Shown one piece after another: positions 32,385 to 42,650 of a stretch of DNA of 54,853 nt. The stretch's first letter is position 1; every line of letters starts with the position of its first letter. The stretch is from contig RPFO01001390.1 of assembly GCA_009746045.1 (NCBI GenBank), positions 12,501-67,353 of the forward strand. The letters are read 5' to 3'. The translations under genes and the position numbers were made by a program. Source of the stretch: Mesostigma viride (taxonomy: Eukaryota; Streptophyta; Mesostigmatophyceae; Mesostigmatales; Mesostigmataceae). A model generated the notes under the pieces. It had not been told where the DNA came from, searched no databases, and worked only from the letters and a program-made list of their open reading frames with translations.

Positions 32385-35300
32385 TTAAAACGACGCCCTC
32401 CTTAGCCGCGCCTCTTTCGACTGCACCCGCTTATCTTGGTCCGACAGAATCAGCTCGGTCACCAGCAGCGCGATCTGCTTGAGCGTGCCGGCCTCGCTGG
32501 CCGTCAGCTTCCTGGGACGGTCGTCCAGGATGCATAGCGTGCCGATCTTGTGCCCGGCCCGAGTGGCCAGCGGCACGCCCGCGTAGAACCGGATCCGCAG
32601 CTGACCCGTGACAACTGGGTTCTCGGCAAACCGAGGATCCATTGTCGTGTCCGGTACCTGACAACGTGTGGTGTACCAAGGACGTATAATACAAGTAGAA
32701 TATGGCCAAGCAGCTTGGGCCAAGCGAGTCAATCTTCCTGCCGAAGCCAGTTGGTACACGATAAATTAACACCTAAAAAGAAGAAAAACTACGCTGTAGT
32801 AAGAAGCAGAACATGCTACTATCGGGGCGACCCAACCAAGCCACGAATCACCCTGCGTCAGAAGATGATGTCTTGGTCAAGGTGGCAAGGTATTGGCGCC
32901 TACGTATGTGTGCATGCGTTTGTATCCCAAACATATAATTGGGGGGGATGGCGTGGGGTCTAGGGGCAATGCTCACAAGAGCTGGTGCCTACTAAACACG
33001 AAAACTATTTACCTCCGATTCGCCGTCCTGCAGGAGGGCATGGGATATAGGGGTCAGAGTCTGCCTACTTATCGCGCAGCGTCTGCTTCTATAGAGTCTG
33101 CCTACTATAGAGTAGTGCCTAATATAGAGTAGAGGCTGCCTACTTATCGCGCAGCATCGATGGGAATACCTCGAACACCCCGTCCTGCAGAATGGCGTGC
33201 GCGCAGATGGAGTACTCGCGCGGTGCGTCCCCAGTGGGCAAGTTGCCTGCCTGGGACTTGGCCCACACACGGTCCGAGTCGACAAACGCGACGACCGAGT
33301 AGGAGACCTTGAACACCATCATGCACATGGCGGTGATCACGTCAAACCTGCGAAGTTGTTGGATAACACATGCTCCTATAACATATTTAGTAGCTTGATA
33401 ACACATGCTCCTATAACATATTTAGTAGCTGGATAGCGCATGCTCCTATAACATATTTAGTAGCTTGATAACACATGCTCCTATCACATATTTAGTAGCT
33501 GGATAACACATGCTCCTATAACATATGTAGTAGCTGGATAACACATGCTTCTATAACATATTTAGTAGCTGGATAACACATGCTCCTATAACATATTTAG
33601 TAGCTGGATAACACATGCTCCTATAACATATTTAGTAGCTTGATAACACATGCTCCTATAACATATTTAGTAGCTTGATAGCGCACCATGCTCCTATAAC
33701 ATATTTAGTAGCTTGATAGCGCACCATGCTCCTATAACATATTTAGTAGCTTGATAGCGCACCATGCTCCTATAACATATTTAGTAGCTTGATAGCGCAT
33801 GCTCCTATAACATATTTAGTAGCTTGATAGCGCACCATGCTCCTATAACATATTTAGTAGCTTGATAGCGCACCATGCTCCTATAACATATTTAGTAGCT
33901 TGATAGCGCATGCTCCTATAACATATTTAGTAGCTTGATAGCGCACCATGCTCCTATAACATATTTAGTAGCTTGATAGCGCACCATGCTCCTATAACAT
34001 ATTTAGTAGCTTGATAGCGCATGCTCCTATAACATATTTAGTAGCTTGATAGCGCACCATGCTCCTATAACATATTTAGTAGCTTGATAGCGCACCATGC
34101 TCCTATAACATATTTAGTAGCTTGATAGCGCACCATGCTCCTATAACATATTTAGTAGCTTGATAGCGCATGCTCCTATAACATATTTAGTAGCTTGATA
34201 GCGCACCATGCTCCTATAACATATTTAGTAGCTTGATAGCGCATGCTCCTATAACATATTTAGTAGCTTGATAGCGCACCATGCTCCTATAACATATTTA
34301 GTAGCTTGATAGCGCATGCTCCTATAACATATTTAGTAGCTTGATAGCGCATGCTCCTATAACATATTTAGTAGCTTGATAGCGCACCATGCTCCTATAA
34401 CATATTTAGTAGCTTGATAGCGCATGCTCCTATAACATATTTAGTAGCTTGATAGCGCACCATGCTCCTATAACATATTTAGTAGCTTGATAGCGCACCA
34501 TGCTCCTATAACATATTTAGTAGCTTGATAGCGCACCAAGTGCAGATGAGTGAGCAGGAGACCTTGTACGTCAGGGTCTCGTGATTCCACAGATGTGGTC
34601 CATTTCTTGAGAAGATTAAAGACAAAGAATACGAATGTAGGGCTTAGTTTAGTCACAAATCGCTCCATATTGAAACAAGGCCCGGTCGTGACAGACATCA
34701 GCTTAGTTCTAATCAGTCTCCACATTCCATGACCCTGTTCCTACCAACCGCGTGTAGGATATCCCAGGACACGAACAGCCTTCGTATACATGCAATCATC
34801 AGCTTAGTTCTAATCAGTCTCCACATTCCATGACCCTGTTCCTACCAACCGCGTGTAGGATATCCCAGGACACGAACAGCCTTTGTATACATGCAATCAT
34901 CTCCCAGGTTCTCTTCTCCAGGGACAACCTCAGCGTCCACGGTTCCATATAGACCATTCGTGCAGGGCACCCAGTTGCCCTCGACAACAGTACGCGCTGG
35001 TGGATAGTGCTGGGGCTGCAACCAGGTATACGGCCCGTACACACACACACACATACACACACATACATACACACACATACACACACACACGAGTAAACAA
35101 GAGTACTGACCGATGCATGCACTCAAAATGCGTCCAAAACTACCCAGGGCAGTCGCATCCACCCAAATTGTTCCCGCACCACACCCCCTGCCAGCTACCT
35201 GGCATCAGATGGTGTGTCCAGAAGGTCCAACGCGTGCAGTGCCGCAACCCGCCGCTCCTCGTCGTGACACCTGCCCGCCGCCAGCCACTTGATCGGCTGC

Positions 35301-38300
35301 CGCGAGGCCGCTGCGGTGATGCGGGCCAGGGCATAACTGGGTGCGAAGGGCCAGTGAAGCCAGTCCGCAACACCTGGGCGACAGGTGTCGCGTGGCCGGC
35401 TCTTGCTCGCCACCATGCAGAGAGCTTCGGGCAGCATTTCCCTGACTTGGTCGAGCAGGGACTTGGCTGGGGTCCCTGTGGACTGACCAGAGGCAGAGTC
35501 AGGGCAGGTGCCCTCCAGGGTGTCACCCAGCAGCACAAGTTGCGGCTTCTTGTTGTCGAGCAGCTGGGGAAGGATAGGGGGGGGGGGGCGGAAGAAAAAA
35601 GAAAAGAGAGCAACCAAGTGAGTACAGTGGGCACCCCAACAACAGATGGGTTGACTAATTGGGTGCTTCGTGTTAATCTACACTGGTCAAGTCACTGGCT
35701 GGTGAAGCAGCAAGCGCATGGCCCCACAGTTGGTAACACATGAAAACGGGTCTTAGTGTTACCACAACCCACAAAAACATAGTAACCTAATAACTATGAT
35801 CAGAATGCACCGTTATATCCCACAGTACCTGCTCCCTGTTTCCCATGTGCCTCAACCGATGCATACCACCACAAACAGAAACCGCTTGCTGCCACGCACC
35901 AGGGGGAGATCCTCTAGGGACTCGGCAAAATATGCCTGCACACTCGTGTCCCCTGCCACTGCCGCGCGTATGCACTCCTTCAGGCCGGCGTCCGCAGCAA
36001 ACACCACCATCGTGTGGCGGTTGCCAGACCCGACCGACAGGCACCGCGGCTTGTCTGTCCCTGCCGTCCCAGACAAGTACGGCAGCTGCCCCACGATGTC
36101 CGTTGATAAAGGCTGGCTCCTTGTCGGTGCTGCCGCTACGCATCCCTTGCTTTTCTGGCCCTCCTTGCCTTCCTTCGCCACCTCGTTCTCCTTATCCCCA
36201 TACTTGTCCCCATCATCATCCCAACTCCTTTTGCCCTCCAAATACCCCTCGGCATCCTCCAGGGACAGCCAGGTGGACTTGGGCACGCCGCCTTCCTTCC
36301 CGCACTCGCCGAGCCACATGGACTGCCGCTCCGTGGCACCCGTTACTCGCAGCTTGTGGGCCACGTGCTGCGCTCCCCCGACTGGGGATGTTAGCTTTTC
36401 CATGTGCTGTCGCATTCGGTCTTGTCCCACCGCCACCAACGCGTCGACGTCGTCGTCGCAACGAAGCGGGTCGTGGTGGAAGAGGGCCACCTCGTGCGCC
36501 TGCATACCAGCGACGTCACGCGCCACAGAGAAACACCGTCATGGGTCATGGGTCGTGGGTCATGGGTCATGGGTCATGGGTCATGGGTCATGGGTCATGG
36601 GTCATGGGTCATGGGTCATGGGTCATGGGTCATGGGTCATGGGTCATGGGTCATGGGTCATGGGTCGTGGGTCATGGGTCATGGGTCATGGGTCATGGGT
36701 CATGGGTCATGGGTCATGGGTCATGGGTCATGGGTCATGGGTCATGGGTCATGGGTCATGGGTCATGGGTCGTGGGTCATGGGTCATGGGTCATGGGTCA
36801 TGGGTCATGGGTCATGGGTCATGGGTCATGGGTCATGGGTCATGGGTCATGGGTCATGATGGGTCATGGGTCATGATGGGTCATGGGTCATGGGTCATGG
36901 GTCATGGGTCATGGGTCATGGGTCATGGGTCATGGGTCATGGGTCATGGGTCATGGGTCATGGGTCATGGGTCATGGGTCATGGGTCATTGGTCATGGGC
37001 CATGGGTCATGGGTCATGGGTCATGGGTCATGGGTCATGGGTCATGGGTCATGGGTCATGGGTCATGGGTCATGGGTCATGGGTCGTGGGTCATGGGTCA
37101 TGGGTCATGGGTCATGGGTCATGGGTCATGGGTCATGGGTCATGGGTCATGGGTCATGGGTCATGGGTCATGGGTCATGGGTCATGGGTCATGGGTCATG
37201 GGTCATGGGTCATGGGTCATGGGTCATGGGTCATGGGTCATGGGTCATGGGTCATGGGTCATGGGTCATGGGTCATGGGTCATGGGTCATGGGTCATGGG
37301 TCATGGGTCATGGGTCATGGGTCATGGGTCATGGGTCATGGGTCATGGGTCATGGGTCATGGGTCATGGGTCATGGGTCATGGGTCATGGGTCATGGGTC
37401 ATGGGTCATGGGTCATGGGTCATGGGTCATGGGTCATGGGTCATGGGTCATGGGTCATGGGTCATGGGTCATGGGTCATGGGTCATGGGTCATGGGTCAT
37501 GGGTCATGGGTCATGGGTCATGGGTCATGGGTCATGGGTCATGGGTCATGGGTCATGGGTCATGGGTCATGGGCCATGGGTCATGGGTCATGGGTCATGG
37601 GTCATGGGTCATGGGTCATGGGTCATGGGTCATGGGTCATGGGTCATTGGTCATGGGCCATGGGTCATGGGTCATGGGTCATGGGTCATGGGTCATGGGT
37701 CATGGGTCATGGGTCATGGGTCATGGGTCGTGGGTCATGGGTCATGGGTCATGGGTCATGGGTCATGGGTCATGGGTCATGGGTCATGGGTCATGGGTCA
37801 TGGGTCATGATGGGTCATGGGTCATGATGGGTCATGGGTCATGATGGGTCATGGGTCATGGGTCATGGGTCATGGGTCATGGGTCATGGGTCATGGGTCA
37901 TGGGTCGTGGGTCATGGGACTTGGGTCCTGGGTCATGGGTCAACGTCGGGGTTGGTCGAGGGTGCTGGGTCATCACAAACCAGTCGCAACCCTGCACCCT
38001 CAACGGTTAAGAGAGAACGGTGGAGAAAATGTGCATGCTTCATCATAGACTCTAGTCCACCGCTGTAGTTATAAAACATTCTGCGCTCTTGTTAATCGCT
38101 GTAGCTATAAGATCGAAATCGATTATCTACGAGGTGGGTGCCACGGAAAGCAATTCAAGGGTTGAAGCGCTCAGAGGGACAAGGTTGACAAAAAAGACAG
38201 CCACATAAAGATTCACAACCACCACAGAGCGCCGAGGTCGTTAAGAGATACCATTACCCGTGCCTACTGACTGAGTCAATCTGTTGCACGATATCCCTGC

Positions 38301-41175
38301 CCAGCTGCAAATATTCGCTTCCCTTCCCTCGAAAGACCTATGGCTTTGCAGGTGGTAGGCTTCCAATAATGTCGAACATGCAGACTCCCTGCCACAACCC
38401 TGCCAGGTCAACTGCAACCTATCCCCATACCAGCCCTTAGTCCCCCCACCTCCCTTCCACAATCCACGCACCCACCCACCCACCCACCCACCCACCCACC
38501 CACCCACCCACCCACCCACCCACCCACCCACCCACCCACCCACCCACCCACCCACCCACCCACCCACCCACCCACCCACCCACCCACCCACCCACCCACC
38601 CACCCACCCACCCACCCACCCACCCACCCACCCACCCGCCCACCCGCCCACCCGCCCACCCGCCCACCCGCCCACCCGCCCACCCGCCCACCCGCCCGCC
38701 CGCCCACCCGCCCGCCCGCCCGCCCGCCCGCCCGCCCGCCCGCCCGCCCGCCGCCCACCCGCCCGCTCGCCCGCCCGCCCGCCCGCCCGCCCGCCCGCCC
38801 GCCCGCCCGCCCGCGCCCGCCCGCCCGCCCGCCCGCCCGCCCGCCCGCCCGCCCGCCCACCCGCCCGGCTGCCCGGCCGCCAGGCCGCCCGCCCGCCAGG
38901 CCGCCCGCCCACCCGGCCGCCGGCCCGCCCACCCGCCTGCCCGCCCGCCCGCCCTTCCACCCTTCCACCCACGCATGCCACGCACACAAAGCCAAAAGCA
39001 TAAGCACAAACACAAGTACAAGCATACCTGCACACCCCCATGCACATGCAATCACGCATGGCTCATGCCATGGTAGGAACAGCATCTTCTGATCGAGGCC
39101 TGCCCTTACCCACCTGTGCGTGCAGCGCCATGTCCACCACGTATTCCTGCTGGTGACGTGGCTACTGCAAGCAGCACCGGCATAATGCATGCATAGTGTA
39201 GTACAGGTATAAGCACCCACCTGTGCGTGCAGCGCCATGTCCACCACGTATTCCACAGTGGAATGGCCCCACCCCGCCTTGCTCGGGTACTCGGCCGCGA
39301 CATATGGGCAGTCGTGGATCACCAGGTCCGCCTCGCTCAGGAAGCCGCAGTGACGGTCGTCCGCAGAAGCGCGCTCTGCGCACATGCACGCCCAGCCATG
39401 GCCCACAAAATGGACCGTGGGCAGGGATGCACAAGCAGGTTAGGCATGAAAGGCAGCACCGGTACTTGACAGTCAATGCGACTACGTAACTTGAGAGTGC
39501 AGCATCGCGAGAGTAGCAGCAATGTGTCAACGTGCTGCGATGGCTTTCATAACGACAGGCATGCCCATGGAAACGCAGGGGTTCCTAAATAAGTCATTCA
39601 ACAGGGAGGGGAGGTTTGTGGATACCTATGGATGGGCGCCAACTAGAAGTAAGGGCAATCCTAGTGGTCTCTCAATACTCCCCTTCCGCCCCCCCCCCAA
39701 AAAAAAAATTAAAATAATAATCATGATAATAATAATAAAATTCTGCACCCGGTGATGATAAGGCGTACTTTCACAACGAGAAGCATTTGTCACTGTGTGC
39801 TCCTATTCCACGCGCCCTAATAATGCCTGCGGGCTGCCTGTAGTACATCGACGCCCCTGCCCCACTCCTGTCACTGTCCCGACCTTTCAGCAAATGGGGG
39901 CACTCCACCGCGGCCAGGGTACCATCAACCATCGGTGGGCCTGGTCACGGGTTTCAAGGATAAGCTAGTGGCAGTTACTGGTTAGTAGATGTTGTGACCG
40001 GTTGTAGCTCACCGGAAGTGCCCCCCGCTGCAAGTGCACGGCCATGTCGCCCCAGCGTGGGTGTGTAATACATAGGCTGTCATCATGTGAAGCTGCCGTG
40101 TTGCCGCACGCTCACCGGGTGTGCCCCCTGCTGCCAGCGCGCCGTCGTGCGGCTCGTGGTCGGTGCAGTAGACCACGGTGGCCCCGTCCGCCTGAATGCG
40201 GTAGCCCAGCGTGACCACGTTGTGGTTCATCAACTGGGTGGTCACCGTGACGTCCCCAATCGTGAACGTCTCCTCCGCCAGTTCGTGGTACTGGGGGGGT
40301 GGGGTGGGGGTGGGGGTGGGGTGGGGGGGGGGGGGGGGGGGGGGGAAAGCGACAGACGGGTGAACATCTGAGCCAGCATTTCATGTCAAGGCGCAGAAAA
40401 TAGAAGGCGCAGAGAAGAGAATTCAGCAATTTCGTTGCGCCAACTGCCCAGCAGTTTCCCCCCCACACCGTATCCACCACCACCAGCAGCAGCAGCACTA
40501 CTGTCTTTTGTCCCTATCCACCCCTGCACCCATTTACTCATCTTTCCCCCCGTCCCCCTGCCACCGTTACCGCACACACGGTGACACGCCAGGCCAAACC
40601 ATACGTACCCGCCAATTCCGAGTTATTGCTACCCTCTTTCTGATAGGAAAGGTTCCGCCACATTACCACGATGGTAATGCCTGTGTCTACATATCGAAAC
40701 TGGCAAATTAAACAAGGCGTGCCTGCAGCGAGGGGGTGGTAAACAAGTCAAAATGCAGGAGTACATTTAGACCGAATCGCCAACTGCGTACCTCTATGTG
40801 AGCTCCGCACGAATCCAGGGTAAGAGGGAAATACTTGGATTGCATTTCGCCACGTAGGGCGTCCTGCAGACCCGTGCGGAGCCCATGCGGGCCATATATG
40901 TGGACGTCGTTGCCTGGAATGAACAACGGCGAGAAGAACGGAAGACCTTGAATGTGGGCCCAGTGCGTATGACTAACTAATACGTGCGCCTCGACCGCTG
41001 TCCCCCGTCGGGCCAACTGAGCTCCCAAGTCATGAGCACCCGTGCCGCAGTCCAGAATCAGGTGAGTGCCGCTATTTGTCACAATGTGGACACAACACGT
41101 ATGCCCTCCGTATCTCACGGTTTCCTTTCCCGCCTTGGAAACCGATCCTCTTGTTCCCCAGAATGTTACCCTCAT
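32385..41175 (-). CDS. Gene B: paralogue of gene A, MBL-like / degenerate receiver / GAF, 709 aa
   Basis: Seven exons on the minus strand: 41175-40792, 40290-40116, 39375-39221, 36499-35900, 35563-35199, 33347-33170 and 32657-32385. The total is 2130 nt (710 codons with stop), with all junctions GT-AG and in frame. The order of domains is as in gene A. The metal motif reads HTHWAH: the Asp codon GAC of gene A is GCC here, so the key Asp (residue 73) is replaced by Ala. Later ligands (MNH, CTDHEPHD, LFHHDP) remain. Exon 4 is 29 codons longer, with a charged insert (DDDGDKYGDKENEVAKEGKE). The receiver-like part lacks the acidic pocket (MVVFAADAG) and has LVLLGDTLEG at the acceptor strand. The GAF domain is split by an intron that gene A lacks. 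Introns 3 and 5 are swollen by tandem arrays. It may be catalytically dead or altered, yet the frame is intact. Confidence 0.83.
33351..34540. repeat. 35/38-bp minisatellite, about 33 units, in gene B intron 5
   Basis: The unit GATAGCGCATGCTCCTATAA-CATATTTAGTAGCTT comes in a 35-bp form and a 38-bp form with an extra ACC. A third form (GATAACACATGC) is concentrated at the left end. The array begins only a few bases upstream of the acceptor of the first GAF exon. Confidence 0.95.
34696..34897. repeat. 101-bp tandem duplication
   Basis: Two near-identical copies starting CATCAGCTTAGTTCTAATC (34696 and 34797). It lies within gene B intron 5. Confidence 0.93.
35040..35092. repeat. (CA)n microsatellite with CATA interruptions
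   Basis: About 50 bp of CA repeat in gene B intron 5, close to the exon 5 donor. Confidence 0.95.
36538..37940. repeat. 7-bp minisatellite (GGGTCAT)n, about 200 units, in gene B intron 3
   Basis: The array runs for 1.4 kb with few variants (CGTGGGT, TTGGTCATGGGCC, TGATGGG). Several variants recur in the same order, for example GGTCATTGGTCATGGGCCAT at about 36986 and 37644, showing block duplication. It starts about 39 bp upstream of the exon 4 acceptor. Frames reading MGHGSWV are artefacts. Confidence 0.97.
38465..38960. repeat. (CCCA)n to (CCCACCCG)n to (CCCG)n array in gene B intron 3
   Basis: Pure CCCA up to about 38637, then alternating CCCG/CCCA, then almost pure CCCG, then degenerate C/G-rich variants to about 38960. 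GWVG and GRAG frames across it are artefacts. Confidence 0.96.
39114..39146 (-). other. 33-nt duplicate of the end of gene B exon 3 (possible micro-exon)
   Basis: The same 33 nt as at the end of exon 3 (EYVVDMALHAQ) recur downstream on the minus strand, with an AGCAG acceptor and a GTGGGTAAGG donor, as in gene A. The intronic sequence after it is also nearly identical in both genes. Confidence 0.55.
40291..40346. repeat. G-rich tract next to the gene B exon 2 acceptor
   Basis: GGGGTGGGGTGGGGG-type sequence and a long G run. On the coding strand it forms the polypyrimidine tract just before exon 2. Confidence 0.9.
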
Positions 41176-42024
41176 CGGTAAAATTCGAATCTAGCTTCAA
41201 TTATAATTGAATCAAAATTAACTATTTATTACAACTGCTGCGATTTGCATCAAAGCACCGCAGCGAGGGAACAGGAGCCGCGACAACGCTCGGAACAGTT
41301 ACGTCGCCCTCTTGGGCAGTGGCCTACAATGAATTAGCGGTATGCCTCCCGCCGTGTCGCTGGTGCCGTGTAAATCTTTACCCTATGCAGTGACTCCTTG
41401 CGCGTGGGTGCCAATTCACAGCAGTGCAATTTGCGTGATATCGCTCAGAATTGTGGGTGGGTGTTGGACAGTACACGTGAACCGGCCGGCCCCGGCGACA
41501 CGCGGATGGGCACTTTATCGCGAGTCAGAAAAGGTATTGCAAGGCTGCAAACAACAGCTGCACTGTCGGGTATTATTATTTGCCATTAGTTATTAACCAG
41601 ACCAGACATGCAGGTCGCAAACAACTGCATTTTCAAAGGTGCTCCGCTACGCGGAGGCCGTGACGTGACTGACGACTGACGTCTTTGCAAGCCTTCGTGT
41701 ATCCGTGGCGAGCTGGAGCCATTTTTCTGTTGTTTCCGGCTTCCTTGTAACTGCACCTGTACCGTTCAATAGACAAGGAAATCCAAATCAGCCAGGAATC
41801 AGCCAGGAATCAGCGTCATCGAAGATCCAAAAAGCTCGAATACGAACGAGTACGAACAGCATCAGAGACTGCAGTACCATCGAATCCATGACTAAAAAAT
41901 GTGACAGGTGGCGAAGACTCAAGTGCTCAAAAAGTTTTACAAGTAGGAAAAAGTACTACAAGTACGGCTTAGGCGTCGAGCGACCAATACATAGAGTGAC
42001 GTACTGCTCACGTGGGATCCAAGT
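41176..42024. other. Upstream region of gene B, no gene recognised
   Basis: An AT-rich stretch directly precedes the start codon of gene B (41180-41235, with AATTATAATTGAA). No promoter motif can be defended. Nothing coding is recognised further right. Confidence 0.45.
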
Positions 42025-42130
42025 GACTGACTGACTGACTGACTGACTGACTGACTGACTGACTGACTGACTGACTGACTGAGTTGAGTTTAGTTGAGTT
42101 GAGTTTATTCCCGCGCCGGTGGTCCGACAG
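42025..42130. repeat. (GACT)n repeat and retroelement-like tail
   Basis: GACT repeats (42025-42081) run into GAGTTGAGTT pentamers, then TTTATTCCCGCGCCGGTGG. The same TTTATTCCCGCGCCGGTG word with pentamers occurs at about 8155-8195, so this is the 3' end of a retroelement family on the minus strand (AATAAA followed by ACTCA units). Confidence 0.65.
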
Positions 42131-42635
42131 GGAATAAGCTGACGTCAGGTGTGCTTTGACCGTCGTGGTGCTGACAATCGCATAAACTTGAATGCCAAGA
42201 GCCGAGTCACACACAAAAAAATCAAATGTTAGCCAATGTTATTACAGAGCCGTGACAGTGCTCCATAATAACGCCTTCTCAGGTAATTTCACGTTCAAAG
42301 GCTGTATAAAAAGGGAATTCAGCTTTATTTATTTATTTATCTCTTCGGCGAATGGCAAGCAACAGCTGGAAATTGAAGGCATTGGCAGTAGGCCGGTAGC
42401 CGGTAGGCAGTAGCCCGGTCTATCGTAGAACAAAAGCACATTTCGGCGATTTTTTTTTTTTTTTTGGCGTCGGGAGGATCGGTTATGCACAATTATTCCT
42501 GGCATGTAAAGGTCAGATTCTGAGTGCTCTCATCGAGATTCGAGATCAAACTTGAGAATGGACCCCCCAACCTCGAACTTGCTCTGTCTTGACTTGGGCC
42601 CATTCCATGCTAAGGGGCCAGCACACAGCCATTTT
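42131..42635. other. No gene recognised
   Basis: Contains short ATTT repeats near 42330, a 21-nt T run near 42451 and a GTAGCCGGTAGGCAG direct repeat near 42390. No coding signal is seen. Confidence 0.5.
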
Positions 42636-42650
42636 CACTTGTCCTGTAGA

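Noticed and set aside
33351-34540. CRISPR-like array
   Set aside because: Units are contiguous 35/38-bp repeats without unique spacers, inside a eukaryotic intron.
35796-37844. 682-codon plus-strand frame (MGHGSWV repeats)
   Set aside because: Produced by the 7-bp array in gene B intron 3. Its 5' part is antisense to gene B exon 4.
32385-41175. Gene B as a pseudogene
   Set aside because: It has swollen introns and a lost Asp, but all seven exons join in frame with consensus splice sites and a complete stop-free reading, so I keep it as a gene.
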